64,000 nucleotides of DNA. It comes from Candidatus Obscuribacterales bacterium. GTDB lineage: Bacteria; Cyanobacteriota; Vampirovibrionia; Obscuribacterales; Obscuribacteraceae. The position numbers and the translations under genes are program-made. The stretch is from the NCBI GenBank assembly GCA_020050835.1, contig JAGVKB010000102.1:210126-274125 (forward strand), written 5' to 3'. The notes beneath the pieces were generated by a model. That model was not told where the DNA came from. It searched no databases and worked only from the letters and a program-made list of their open reading frames with translations. Shown piece after piece: positions 35,720 through 44,855 of the stretch (position 1 is the stretch's first letter; the number at the start of each line of letters is the position of its first letter).

Positions 35720-37141
35720 CTATTTGTCTGGCTTCGACCGCTCTAATTTTGGTACGGGTGATGGGTCAGGCAGCGTCTCCGGACCCGGCTGCGCCTGTTT
35801 GTCTGGTCCGCTTGCTTTGCCCGAAGGTGGTCTTTCTGGCATCTGTCTTTCAAACGATGGCTTGTCAGGAGCCGTGTCTTCGGCTCCTGGTGGGCTTACT
35901 TTGCCGGGACCGATCTTGCTTTCCGAATCGGTCGAGCCATTGGTCTGCCCTTGCTTGTCCGAGCTTTCGGATCCGTCGTCGCCTTTGGACCTTTTAGATT
36001 TCTTCTCCTTCTTCTCCTTTTTCTTTTTTGCCGCCTTGGGCGGTTTTGATTTGGGGAGTGCCTGTGCCTCTTTGCCGCTCGGAAGAGGTAAAAGCGCATC
36101 GTTGTCGACGCGAGCTCCTTCGAGCACCGGCACGAAACTCTCTGGATCTGAACTGCTGTACTTGTAGGCTGGAGACGAGCCGATCAAGAGCTTCTTGGCT
36201 TTCTTGACCAGAGCGGGAAAGGCAATTTGGCGGGTTTCCATCGTGATCGCGTCAGGCGTTACTTTGAAAATGCGATAAGCGCAAGGATAGACAACCAGAC
36301 CTGGGCAGGAGACATACCAGATATCCTTTTCCCGCTGCACCTTACTAGCGTAAACATGACCGCTAATAGCCAGTTTCACATAAGGTGAACTGCCCAGGAC
36401 CTCCCGCACCACTGGCCCTGGTGGCAGGATGTAATCATCCCAGGGCGGTCCGCCATCGTAGGGTGGAGGAGGCAGCAGCGGGTGGTGGCTGAAGACGATT
36501 GTAAATTTGCGTTTATTGGCCGTGAGATCGCCCTTCAACCATTCGAGCTGTCTGGTGCCCATGTCACCAGTCGGCGAGTTTGGACGGCTAGTATCGAGTC
36601 CGATGATATGCACGCCAGGAAGTGGAGACTGTGACCAATAAGATTTGTCCGTTTCGATGCCGCGACTTTTCCAGTCCGGGCCATAAGTCCTAATCTTGTC
36701 GACTGGTAGGTCGTCGGCTAGATCGCGTTCTCCCAACACGAAAGACCACGGTGCGTTAATACTCTGGGCGATGTCTTGAAAAAGTTGCCAATTTGCCTGA
36801 TTCCGGCCCAACACTTCTACCTGATCGCCGGTAAAGATAACGAAATCCAGCTTCTCCTCATTGAGCCTCCCGACAACTTCCTGCAAGAAGAGCTGACTCT
36901 CTCTTAAAAGCATGAATGTGTCTGCCCGGTCGTTGCAGAGATGTACGTCCGAGATGACGGCAAAAGAGAACGGCTCAAACAATCCGACCGTCGAATCTGC
37001 AGGCAAAGGCAGAGTTAAACAAGTGATGCCTGCCAGACCGAGCAAAAATGATCGGCGGCTGATTTCGGAGTCGCTGCGATCATTATTAGGTACTTCTGGT
37101 TTCAACTGTTCAACTCCCGGCCTCTGGCTTCCTGCACTCAA
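35720..37141 (-). CDS. Tat-exported metallophosphoesterase-like protein with charged tail
   Basis: The 473-residue protein has a twin-arginine signal (SRRSFLLGLAG, about 29-39), a calcineurin-like phosphoesterase domain (about 55-310) and a low-complexity tail (about 355-473) very rich in Lys, Pro, Ser and Glu. Metal motifs are partly kept: DVHL, GDQVE and SHHPLL are present, but the usual GNH[DE] reads GERD and GHxH reads GHVY, so two ligands are lost and activity may be altered or absent. The frame begins at TTG 37141; TTG 13 codons later, after GGGAG, is an alternative. The tail could bind nucleic acid or anionic wall polymers. Confidence 0.8.
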   Translation of the reverse strand: MSAGSQRPGVEQLKPEVPNNDRSDSEISRRSFLLGLAGITCLTLPLPADSTVGLFEPFSFAVISDVHLCNDRADTFMLLRESQLFLQEVVGRLNEEKLDFVIFTGDQVEVLGRNQANWQLFQDIAQSINAPWSFVLGERDLADDLPVDKIRTYGPDWKSRGIETDKSYWSQSPLPGVHIIGLDTSRPNSPTGDMGTRQLEWLKGDLTANKRKFTIVFSHHPLLPPPPYDGGPPWDDYILPPGPVVREVLGSSPYVKLAISGHVYASKVQREKDIWYVSCPGLVVYPCAYRIFKVTPDAITMETRQIAFPALVKKAKKLLIGSSPAYKYSSSDPESFVPVLEGARVDNDALLPLPSGKEAQALPKSKPPKAAKKKKEKKEKKSKRSKGDDGSESSDKQGQTNGSTDSESKIGPGKVSPPGAEDTAPDKPSFERQMPERPPSGKASGPDKQAQPGPETLPDPSPVPKLERSKPDK

Positions 37142-37187
37142 CGCCCGATCTTTCTAATCTGAACCCCAAATTCTGAATGCGTAAAAT

Positions 37188-37853
37188 TTACCGGGTCTCT
37201 TTGATGAGAGACATGATCTCCGCGCGGGCTGCACTGTCCTGCTTAAATGAACCGCGTGCTGCTGATGTAACAGTTTTACTGCCTGGCTTCTTTACACCCC
37301 TGATGGACATGCACATATGCTCGGCTTCGAGCACAACCAGGGCTCCTTGCGGTTGCAATTCCTGAACAATCGCTTCGACTACCTGCTTGGTCATTCGCTC
37401 TTGAACCTGCGGTCTGCGTGCGGCTATCTCCACAACGCGGGCTAACTTGGAAAGCCCGGTAATCCGTCCTTGGCTTGGCAGATAAGCTACATGCGCAACA
37501 CCGATGAAGGGAACGAGATGGTGCTCGCAAATGCTGGCGAATGGTATGTCCTTAACGAGCACCAGGTCCTCCGTCTCTTCGTTGAAGGTGACGGTGACTT
37601 CGGAGGCCGGTTGAACATTGATGCCGTAACAAAGCTCTTCGTATAATCTAGCGACCCGAGCCGGCGTATCGAGCAATCCTTCCCGATTTACGTCTTCGCC
37701 TATCCCTTCCAGGATCATGCGAACGCCCAGAGCAACCTTTTCCAAATCCATCGCCTGCGGGGCGGAAGTTTGCGGTTTTGTCTTCTGCCCGGCTTTTCGG
37801 GTGGCGCTATCGGCGCAGGGGCCATAGACGGTGATGTTGGTCGTTGTTGTCAT
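37188..37853 (-). CDS. folE: GTP cyclohydrolase I
   Basis: The 221-residue enzyme converts GTP to dihydroneopterin triphosphate, for folate or tetrahydropterin synthesis. Zinc ligands are the Cys and His of SICEHHLVPF (about 109-112) and the Cys of EHMCMS; GLSKLARVVEIAARRPQVQE and RG(V/F)xK-type RGVKKPGS are standard. The first 33 residues are a variable extension. GAGG lies about 8 bases before the ATG at 37853. It is divergent from fabZ. A link with the adjacent catabolic genes is possible only in that GcvT-type enzymes use folate. Confidence 0.95.
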   Translation of the reverse strand: MTTTTNITVYGPCADSATRKAGQKTKPQTSAPQAMDLEKVALGVRMILEGIGEDVNREGLLDTPARVARLYEELCYGINVQPASEVTVTFNEETEDLVLVKDIPFASICEHHLVPFIGVAHVAYLPSQGRITGLSKLARVVEIAARRPQVQERMTKQVVEAIVQELQPQGALVVLEAEHMCMSIRGVKKPGSKTVTSAARGSFKQDSAARAEIMSLIKETR

Positions 37854-38119
37854 AAGGGTACCTCAGCTCGGTGGTTCAGCCGGCCGACTTGAACCGAGGT
37901 AAATGGTAAACGGTTAACTCTACTTTGAATTGAAATCCGCCACATAATACAGAGCTTGTCGGCGAGATCTGAATGAGATTTTAGGGAAGAAGTCGCAGTC
38001 AAGCAAAGACGTTATACTTATCAGTCTCAATTTCCGGCAGTCATGCCCGAATTGTGATTGGGAGAAGTTAGCTCTCAGCAGCCGTTAGTACTATAGTCGC
38101 AAAAGACGAGGTTAGAAGG
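37854..38119. promoter_or_regulatory. divergent promoter region between folE and fabZ
   Basis: This 266-base region must hold promoters for both genes. I see A/T-rich words such as GTAAATGGTAAACGGTTAAC and TTATACTTATC but no convincing paired -35/-10 set. Nothing here looks coding. Confidence 0.4.
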
Positions 38120-38593
38120 ATGACCGCTACGATCGATGGTTTGGACATCATGGCGATTAAGGAGCTGTTGCCCCACCGATATCCGTTCTTGCTGGTTGAC
38201 AGGGTTACTTACGTAGAGCCTGGCCAGAAGGCTGTCGGCTACAAAAACCTGACGGCAAACGAACAATTCTTTGAAGGTCATTTCCCCTTCAAGCCGATTA
38301 TGCCCGGTGTATTGATGGTCGAAGCGCTGGCACAACTTGGCTGCGTAGCGCTTTTGATGAAAGAAGAATTCAAAGGTCAGCTTGGTGTTTTTACTGGCAT
38401 CGAGAATTTGAAGTTTCGCACGATGGTAACTCCTGGCGACAGGCTGGATCTCGAAGTCGAGCTGATTAAAATGAAGGGACCGATCGGCAAGTTAAGAGGG
38501 ATAGCCAAAGTAGGCGATAAGGTCGCCTGTGAAGGTGAGATTAGCTTTGCCATGATCAAGCAAGTCCAAGGCGAGCCGGCGGCTGCCCGCTAA
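38120..38593 (+). CDS. fabZ: (3R)-hydroxyacyl-ACP dehydratase
   Basis: The 157-residue hot-dog enzyme dehydrates beta-hydroxyacyl-ACP in fatty acid elongation. Diagnostic is [14 protein letters not shown], then [25 protein letters not shown], holding the catalytic His in GHFP and the Glu in VEAL. Length is typical. GAGG precedes the ATG at 38120. It is followed 33 bases later by lpxA, the standard fabZ-lpxA pairing that lets both enzymes share hydroxyacyl-ACP between membrane lipid and lipid A synthesis. Confidence 0.97.
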   Translation: MTATIDGLDIMAIKELLPHRYPFLLVDRVTYVEPGQKAVGYKNLTANEQFFEGHFPFKPIMPGVLMVEALAQLGCVALLMKEEFKGQLGVFTGIENLKFRTMVTPGDRLDLEVELIKMKGPIGKLRGIAKVGDKVACEGEISFAMIKQVQGEPAAAR

Positions 38594-38626
38594 AGTCAAA
38601 CTAATTTCACAGGCAGGAAAATTCAT

Positions 38627-39445
38627 ATGGCTATACATCCAACTGCCATCATTGGTGATGGCGCAACAATTCATGAATCTGTCGAAGTCGGACCGTATGC
38701 GGTAATTGGGCCGAGTGTCGAGATTCTTGATGGTACTAAGATTGGTGCACATGCCATTATCGATGGTGTCACCAGGATCGGGCGAGACTGCGTGATCTAC
38801 GCCGGCGCTTCTGTCGGGTTGGAACCGCAAGATTTGCGCTATAAGGGCGAACCGACCGGAGTCGTAATCGGTGACAGATGTCATATCCGCGAGTACGTCA
38901 CTATCCATCGAGCCACGGGCGAGGGATTTACCGAAATCGGTGATGAATGTTTCTTGATGAACTACGTTCACATAGCGCATAACTGCAAGCTGGGCAAGGG
39001 CGTTATTCTGGCCAACGGCACCATGATGGCTGGCCACGTAACAATCGGTGACAATGTCGTCATGTCCGGTATGTGTATCTTTCACCAATTCGTTCGGGTC
39101 GGGCGACTGGTCATGGTCAGCGGTTTGACCGGTACACGCCAGGATTTGCCGCCGTTTTCTACCTGTGATGGCCGACCGGCTTCCGTACGCGGAGTTAATT
39201 CAGTCGGACTGAAGCGGCAGGGTGTAGGTCCGAAGGTCCGCTCAGCGATCAAGGAAGCTTATCGCCTGCTCTATCGTTCCGGGATGAATCTGTCTCAGGC
39301 TATCCCAATCGTCGAAGAGCAGATTGAGCCATATCCGGAAGTGAAGGAGTTGATCGACTTCATTAAGTCCAGCAAGCGTGGCGTCACAGGCGATGTTGGG
39401 CAGCTCGAAGGAGTGATGGATGAAGCTCCGGCTGACGTTTTGTAA
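38627..39445 (+). CDS. lpxA: acyl-ACP:UDP-N-acetylglucosamine O-acyltransferase
   Basis: The 272-residue protein is a left-handed beta-helix acyltransferase with hexapeptide repeats from residue 3 to about 190 (IHPTAIIGDGATI, VEVGPYAVIG, CVIYAGASVG) and a helical C-terminus. The catalytic histidine lies in NYVHIAHNC. GLEPQDLRYKGE and MVSGLTGTRQDLPPF are specific to LpxA. It transfers a 3-hydroxyacyl chain to UDP-GlcNAc, the first step of lipid A, so the organism has an LPS-type outer membrane. It lies directly downstream of fabZ. lpxB, lpxC and lpxD are not in the window. Confidence 0.96.
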   Translation: MAIHPTAIIGDGATIHESVEVGPYAVIGPSVEILDGTKIGAHAIIDGVTRIGRDCVIYAGASVGLEPQDLRYKGEPTGVVIGDRCHIREYVTIHRATGEGFTEIGDECFLMNYVHIAHNCKLGKGVILANGTMMAGHVTIGDNVVMSGMCIFHQFVRVGRLVMVSGLTGTRQDLPPFSTCDGRPASVRGVNSVGLKRQGVGPKVRSAIKEAYRLLYRSGMNLSQAIPIVEEQIEPYPEVKELIDFIKSSKRGVTGDVGQLEGVMDEAPADVL

Positions 39446-39571
39446 TCAATCGAAGCTGAGCGGTCGGTCAGATATGTGCCAGTTCGAATAGTGTTTGGTC
39501 AAACGTTCGGGATCGCTCCTGAGTGCTAGAGTATGCTCAGTAATCATGTGGTAACCCTGGGATAGTTCAAG

Positions 39572-40924
39572 TTGCATACCGAGGAACCAGTTCTTACCGA
39601 GCATCAGGAGATTAGATCCGGATACGGATCTTTATTTCAAAACAAGCAATTCATGAGGCTGTGGATTGCGCAGATTTTCTCGCAACTGGCTGACAGAGCA
39701 GTATTCGTTTTGTTCGTCGCGTTATTGACCGCTCAGCAGGTTCAATCTGGTACCGAAAGTGGTTCGGGCGCCGCTGAGCTAACCAGCCTGCTTTATGTAG
39801 CATTTACGATTCCGGCCATCCTGTTGAGCCCGGTGGCTGGCGTTTATGTCGACCGCTGGTCGAACCGGTCGGTGTTGATTATCTCCAATTTGGCTCGCGG
39901 ATTCTTCGTATCGCTGGTTGCATTGCCGTGGGTGACTAAATCACCGCTAATTGCCTATGCCCTGGCATTTTTTATATCAATCGGATCGCAATTTTTTGGA
40001 CCGGCTGAGACTTCGGCAATTCCTCGTCTTGTTAAGAAGGAGGACCTTTACTGTGCCAACTCGCTCTTTTTCACGACGATGATGATCGCCTTAGGATTCG
40101 GCTTTGCGGTCGGAGAGCCGGTGGTCTCCCAGTTTGGACTTGGCAAAGCACATTGGGCGGTGGCTGGCTCATTCGTTCTGGCGGCTTTACTCTTGCTCGG
40201 TATTGCAGACAAAAAACCGGCTGTGGTGAGTAAAGAGCCCTGGTGGGAGGAGCTTCGTTTCGGGCTGGCATATATTTCCGGCAATCCCCAGGTCTTCAGG
40301 GCGATCCTCAAGATCACCGTCCTATTCAGCACGATCATTACCCTCAACATCATTGCGGTGGGATTGGCTCAGCAGGTCTTGCATATCCAACCGTTTCAGT
40401 TTGGATATATCGTCGCTGCAGCTGGATTGGGGATGGGGCTAGGAAACTTTTGGGTCGGGCACTATGGACAGCGAATCCGACCGACACTTCTGGCCTATAG
40501 TGGTTTCACCGGCTTGGGGCTATTCATGATGCTTTTGGGATCGCTCGGTTTCATTTCGAGCATATTGCTGCCAGCGCTTGGGTTTCAGCCTTGCTCGTGG
40601 CAGGGCGCCTTGATGGCTATTCCTTTACTTCTCTCCATGTTTGCCGGTGCGTCTTGTGCTATGGTGGCCGTTCCGACGCAAGCAGCGTTACAAGCAGCTG
40701 TGCCGGAAGAGCTGCGAGGCAAAGTGTTCGCTGCGCAAAATACTGCGATGTCCGCAGCTTCAACCATTCCGGTCATCCTTGCCGGAGTATCGGCGGACAA
40801 TCTACCGGGCGGAGTCTCTACGACACTGATGATCATCGGCGTGCCAACTCTTGTTGTGGGCTTGTATCATCTGATTCGAACATCGCGCCGGATTCCTGGT
40901 CTCGACCCTGAGTGTGAGGATTGA
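39572..40924 (+). CDS. MFS transporter
   Basis: The 450-residue protein has about twelve membrane helices. The MFS loop 2-3 motif appears as GVYVDRWSNRSVL, and a similar patch follows the sixth helix; the central loop is short. It resembles the MFS_3/DUF894 group of exporters. Its start is TTG 39572 (no ATG is available before the first helix, and the ribosome site is weak). The stop overlaps the start of the next glycosyltransferase gene (TGATG), so they are coupled and transport of a glycosylated product or precursor is plausible, though unproven. Confidence 0.85.
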   Translation: MHTEEPVLTEHQEIRSGYGSLFQNKQFMRLWIAQIFSQLADRAVFVLFVALLTAQQVQSGTESGSGAAELTSLLYVAFTIPAILLSPVAGVYVDRWSNRSVLIISNLARGFFVSLVALPWVTKSPLIAYALAFFISIGSQFFGPAETSAIPRLVKKEDLYCANSLFFTTMMIALGFGFAVGEPVVSQFGLGKAHWAVAGSFVLAALLLLGIADKKPAVVSKEPWWEELRFGLAYISGNPQVFRAILKITVLFSTIITLNIIAVGLAQQVLHIQPFQFGYIVAAAGLGMGLGNFWVGHYGQRIRPTLLAYSGFTGLGLFMMLLGSLGFISSILLPALGFQPCSWQGALMAIPLLLSMFAGASCAMVAVPTQAALQAAVPEELRGKVFAAQNTAMSAASTIPVILAGVSADNLPGGVSTTLMIIGVPTLVVGLYHLIRTSRRIPGLDPECED

Positions 40925-42213
40925 TGGTCGAGCTAAGCATGAACAACGTACTAACCCGCAGACCAGCACTTTCGCGACGAACCAGCCGCCTGCCTTACCG
41001 AATCTATATATCGGTAAACGGGGAAGGGTATGGACATTCGAGTCGAGCACTGGCGGTCGCCCGGCAGTTTGACCCGGCAAGCGTTGTGCTGGGTAGTTAT
41101 GGCTATGTGCTTGAACGGTTGCAGCGTGCCGGTTATGAAACGGTAGAAGTTGGACCGGAAGTAAAATTCTTTGGTGAAGACGGCTCGTTCGAGCTTTCAA
41201 CTACAATTCTCAAAAACACGACCTGGCCTCTGGTAATCAACAAGCAGACACGCGTCGAATCACGCATCATGAAGGAGTACGGTATTACCTGCGTGCTCTC
41301 CGATTGCCGGGCTGCACCGGTGTTCGCAGCTGCCCGGCTCGGTCTGCCTTGCATATTCATGACCAATCAAACTCAATTTGACCACTTCTTTCAACGACGA
41401 AACCGGATCAAATTGAGCGATCGCCCGAACGGAATGAGAAGTGCTCGGAAGTTTGCAGAGGGTCCCAAAGCCTTGCAGGACGCGATTTTGGGCGGCGCAG
41501 TCGAGCCCGGGGTCGAGATGGTGGTGAAGGCAATCTTTCGGGAAAGCGATGAGATAGTAATCCCTGACTTTCCTTCACCGGATACGGTCTGCCTGCCGAT
41601 TTTGAGTCGGCGTCCGCAGGTTATGAAACTTCAGCGAATCGTCGGACCGTTAACAGCCTGGAATGTAGACAGCGTCATTCCTTATCCCAGACCCGGGATT
41701 GGACCCTATGTGGTAGGCACTCTTGGCGGTCATCAGTATCGTTATCCGCTCTTTCAAGCGATGATTGAGGCTGCTTATCGGCTGCCGCACGTTCAATTCG
41801 ATATCTTCTCGAGCTTCTCGGCCAACAGTGTGCCGGCTAATCTTCGTTTGCTCGAGTTTACCGATACTCCGGAGAGTTACTACAAATCGGCCGATCTGGT
41901 TGTCACCCAAGCAGGGCATTCGACTGCAATGGAGATCTTGAGTCTCGGTAAACAGTCGATTCTCGTACCGGATTACAAACAGATCGAGCAAGAAAACAAC
42001 GCCGCCCGCATGGTGGAGCTGAATGTGTCGAGCCAGCTCAGCTACCCGCAGCTGTCCGGGGAGGCTTTAGCTTATCGAATTCAACAACATCTCAAAACAG
42101 GGATTTTTGAATTAAACGCATTGAGACTTGCGCGTCGAGCTTCCGAACTGGATGGCGCTCGCCGTGTGGCAGAGATAGTCGGGGAGTACGCAATGCGGGT
42201 GATGGCATATTAA
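40924..42213 (+). CDS. GT-B glycosyltransferase, MurG/GT28-like
   Basis: The 429-residue protein has the two-domain GT-B pattern: NGEGYGHSSRALAVARQF at the N-terminus (glycine-rich acceptor loop) and, in the C-terminal half, TLGGHQYRYPLF, ADLVVTQAGHSTAMEIL and a QIEQENNAARM segment that contacts the sugar nucleotide as in MurG-type enzymes. Similar archaeal/bacterial proteins are annotated as UDP-GlcNAc transferases, but the sugar and acceptor are not readable. The ATG at 40924 overlaps the transporter's stop by one base after GAGG, giving translational coupling. Confidence 0.85.
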   Translation: MVELSMNNVLTRRPALSRRTSRLPYRIYISVNGEGYGHSSRALAVARQFDPASVVLGSYGYVLERLQRAGYETVEVGPEVKFFGEDGSFELSTTILKNTTWPLVINKQTRVESRIMKEYGITCVLSDCRAAPVFAAARLGLPCIFMTNQTQFDHFFQRRNRIKLSDRPNGMRSARKFAEGPKALQDAILGGAVEPGVEMVVKAIFRESDEIVIPDFPSPDTVCLPILSRRPQVMKLQRIVGPLTAWNVDSVIPYPRPGIGPYVVGTLGGHQYRYPLFQAMIEAAYRLPHVQFDIFSSFSANSVPANLRLLEFTDTPESYYKSADLVVTQAGHSTAMEILSLGKQSILVPDYKQIEQENNAARMVELNVSSQLSYPQLSGEALAYRIQQHLKTGIFELNALRLARRASELDGARRVAEIVGEYAMRVMAY

Positions 42214-42387
42214 TAGATGCTCGACCAGCTGCAGTACGTTTAAGGTCGGAACGATGAGGAAATGCTTCTTGGAAACCGGGCAAGGTGGCGAGTGTGACAG
42301 TCGTTTCGGTGCACAATTTGATTTTTGCTGTGGCGAGCAGTCTTATAATCTATTATTAGGAGTACTCCGAGGTGGACTTGGCAACTG

Positions 42388-43698
42388 ATGCGAAATAGAA
42401 TCTTACTGATCGCCTTAACCGTCGCAACCTGGCTTGGATTCAAGCTGGTTGACTATATGGTGACGGGGCCGACTGTGCTAGTCATTATGGGCGCGGTTCT
42501 GTTCGGAATGGTCGTGCATACGATCTGGCTGCTTGCCTCGCAGCGGCTGTCCCGAAAGAAAGCGTTGTTAGGTGAGCAGCAGCAGATTTCCGAGCAACAA
42601 TGGGAGCCCTGGGTCGACATACTTGTGCCGGCGAAGGACGAAGCCAGGGTGATAGAGTCGCTGGTTCGTAACATGTTCAAGCTCGACTATCCCAAGTTTC
42701 ACCTCTGGGTAATCGACGATCGCTCTACCGACAATATGCCGCAAGTCCTTGAGGAGCTTCAAAAGGAGTTTCCCCGTCTCAAGGTTTACCGAAGACCGCC
42801 GGGGGCGTCGCCGGGCAAGTCGGCCGCTCTCAATGATGTCCTGCCTCTTTCCAAAGGCGATGTCATCTGCGTTTTCGACGCGGATGCCTTTGTCGCTCCA
42901 AACTTTCTGCGGCTGACATTGCCGGTGCTTGCACCGGAAGGCGTCGGAGCGGTCCAGGCCCAGAAGAAGATTTACGAGCACCAGAAGGGTTTTCTCCCAG
43001 AAGGCCAGGCTTCGGAGTATGCGCTTGACACCTATTTCCAGATGGGGCGTGACTCCATCGGTGGTGCGGTTGAATTGCGTGGCAACGGGCAGTTGATCAA
43101 GCGAGCCGCCTTGATTGATGTCGGTGGCTGGAACAACAAAGCGATTACCGACGATCTGGACCTGACGATGCGTCTTATGATAAACAACTGGGATGTTCGC
43201 TTCAGCTCAGAGGCGATGGTCTGGGAGGAAGCAGTCACTACTTTGAAGGGATTGATTCGTCAAAGACGGCGTTGGGCAGAAGGCAGCATTCGGCGTTATC
43301 TGGACTATATCTTCCCGCTCAATTCGCCCCGGCGATTATCTCTGGTCGAGCGAGTCGACACGTTGGCGTTCGCTACGTTTTTTGTAGTGCCGGCCATGAT
43401 TTTTCTAGAATCCGTCAGCGATATGATTCACTTTGCAACAGGCGGGCCGAGCCAATCCAATGTGCTGGTCTTAGTATCACTGGCGGTATTTCTCGTCAGC
43501 CAATTCAACCTCTGCATGGCGATCAAGCATTATCGAAGGCCGATGTCCTTCTGGGAATTGTTGACTCATAGTTTTGAAGTCAACGTTTATATCTTCGCTC
43601 ATTGGTTGCCCTGCATCTTTATCTCCTTTTGCCAGATTATGTTCAAACCGCAGGCTTCGACCTGGCATCGCACTGAGCATCTTGGAGTCAATAACTAG
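42388..43698 (+). CDS. processive-type family 2 glycosyltransferase, membrane bound
   Basis: The 436-residue protein has two N-terminal helices (about 5-50), a GT2 catalytic domain (about 70-310) and further helices at the end. Catalytic features are ILVPAKDEA, VIDDRSTDN, FDADAFV (the DxD), ITDDLDLT (general base) and RQRRRWAEG, the [QR]xxRW motif of polymer-forming synthases such as cellulose, chitin or poly-GlcNAc synthase. It probably makes or extends a surface polysaccharide at the inner membrane. The polymer cannot be named. It follows the GT-B gene by 174 bases. Confidence 0.9.
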   Translation: MRNRILLIALTVATWLGFKLVDYMVTGPTVLVIMGAVLFGMVVHTIWLLASQRLSRKKALLGEQQQISEQQWEPWVDILVPAKDEARVIESLVRNMFKLDYPKFHLWVIDDRSTDNMPQVLEELQKEFPRLKVYRRPPGASPGKSAALNDVLPLSKGDVICVFDADAFVAPNFLRLTLPVLAPEGVGAVQAQKKIYEHQKGFLPEGQASEYALDTYFQMGRDSIGGAVELRGNGQLIKRAALIDVGGWNNKAITDDLDLTMRLMINNWDVRFSSEAMVWEEAVTTLKGLIRQRRRWAEGSIRRYLDYIFPLNSPRRLSLVERVDTLAFATFFVVPAMIFLESVSDMIHFATGGPSQSNVLVLVSLAVFLVSQFNLCMAIKHYRRPMSFWELLTHSFEVNVYIFAHWLPCIFISFCQIMFKPQASTWHRTEHLGVNN

Positions 43699-44243
43699 GG
43701 CTTCGGCAGGCTTGACGATCTAACGGCGCCTGACACAGGTGTTGAGCGGTTGCCGACCTGTGCCTGGCTCAGTGCCCGGAGTATTAGCTCGTTGACGGCA
43801 CCGAATCGGCTCGAGAAACTGTCCGGATGCAGACTGCAATCGTCCGCATAATGCGATCGATTGTAGTCTGCGTGATACCAGATATGGGGCGAGACTTACT
43901 TTTCTCACCAGCATCTTTATGTGACACTTGTTCGGGGCGATGTTCTAGTTCGTTCGCTTGAAATGCAGTATTTATCGGTCGCTCGAATCGCTTCCTGTTT
44001 ACAAGCCGGTTGCAAGGTGATACCAGATGTGGAGCGCCACTTGAATACCTGACGCTCTGTTTGCAACCGATCTCTCTACACTTGGAAAGCGGAATTGAGT
44101 ATTCAAGCGGTTCTCCAAAGGAGTGCTCGATATACTGCGTATACTCTATTGGGGCTCTTGAAAAGCATGGTCGCCCACAAAACAAAACTTTTTATATGAA
44201 TTCAAAAGGCGCGAATCACTGAATTTGTGTGCGTTTACAGGTT
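43699..44243. other. non-coding region with hairpins and a 20-bp direct repeat
   Basis: No credible gene is found in about 545 bases. A strong hairpin lies at 43829-43871 (14-bp arms GCAGACTGCAATCG / CGATTGTAGTCTGC with one wobble). A 20-bp direct repeat, GTGATACCAGATATGGGGCG at 43872-43891 and an 18/20 copy at 44017-44036, starts right after it. CTTGAATAC near 44039 and GTATTCAAG near 44099 form inverted arms. These could be a terminator for the glycosyltransferase genes plus an unrecognised RNA or mobile remnant. Confidence 0.5.
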
Positions 44244-44272
44244 TTGACCAATTTTTCCCGACAAGCGATAAT
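44244..44272 (+). promoter_or_regulatory. sigma-70-type promoter of the four-gene exported family
   Basis: TTGACC (44244-44249), a 17-base spacer and GATAAT (44267-44272) make a near-consensus housekeeping promoter. Transcription should begin near 44279, giving a leader of about 90 bases before the ATG at 44368. Confidence 0.7.
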
Positions 44273-44367
44273 ATGGACCTCTAAGAGAAAATCGGTAAAA
44301 TTGTTTTGTCTTAGGGCCAGCTTGGTCCAGGATTAGGTCAGAAGATTGCTAAGAGATGGAGAAGCTC

Positions 44368-44757
44368 ATGCAGAAGAAGTTAGCGTCCTCTTTCATACTA
44401 GCTGCGGCCCTGGTCAGTACGATTGTGGCACCGTCTTATGCCGACGATGACACCTTTAAGAACATTGTCCAGTTCCCGGTTAAGGTGCTGGGTTCCGGCG
44501 CCAGCACGGTAATTGGCGTTCCTCTGGGAGCCGTCAAGGATGGAACCAAGGGTGCCAGAATGTCCACAAAATGGGTGGCCGGCAAGCTCGGCAACGAAGA
44601 CGGGCAGTATCAGCAATGGTTCGGCGCGGTTCTGGGCGGACCTTTCGGGGTTGCCGGTGGTGCCGCATATGGTTGCTTCGATGGTGGCTGGCACGGAATG
44701 AAGACCGGCTACGAGAAGCCTTTCACGAAGGATTCATTCACGTTCAAGGAAGACTAG
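44368..44757 (+). CDS. exported glycine-rich family protein 1 of 4
   Basis: The 129-residue product has a signal peptide (LASSFILAAALVSTIVAPSYA) and a mature part with a pattern shared by the next three genes: PVKVLGSGA, VPLGAVKDGTKGA, TKWVAGKLGNEDG, then a glycine-zipper-like GAVLGGPFGVAGGAAYG, DGGWHGMKTG, and KPFTKDSF near the end. GGAG lies 6 bases before the ATG at 44368; another ATG 12 bases upstream overlaps this ribosome site. No known family is recognised; the glycine zipper suggests association with or insertion in the outer membrane. Confidence 0.75.
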   Translation: MQKKLASSFILAAALVSTIVAPSYADDDTFKNIVQFPVKVLGSGASTVIGVPLGAVKDGTKGARMSTKWVAGKLGNEDGQYQQWFGAVLGGPFGVAGGAAYGCFDGGWHGMKTGYEKPFTKDSFTFKED

Positions 44758-44768
44758 TTTGGGTTAGT

Positions 44769-44830
44769 GGAGCGAATAAAATCGCTCCGTGCGGGGAATG
44801 CTGAGGTTGGTTCCCCCGAACCATCCTCAG
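44769..44830. repeat. two hairpins between exported-family genes 1 and 2
   Basis: GGAGCGA/TCGCTCC (44769-44788) is followed by a 13-bp stem CTGAGGTTGGTTC/GAACCATCCTCAG with one mismatch and a CCCC loop (44801-44830). No T-run follows. They may set transcript ends or stabilise the upstream message so that genes in the array are expressed at different levels. Confidence 0.55.
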
Positions 44831-44855
44831 TTCCCAAGAAAAGTGGTGACAAATA

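Noticed and set aside
35697..36167. Plus-strand frame of 156 codons rich in Ser/Gly/Leu
   Set aside because: It mirrors the low-complexity tail of the minus-strand phosphoesterase, has no ribosome site and its composition is the complement of Lys/Pro/Ser codons.
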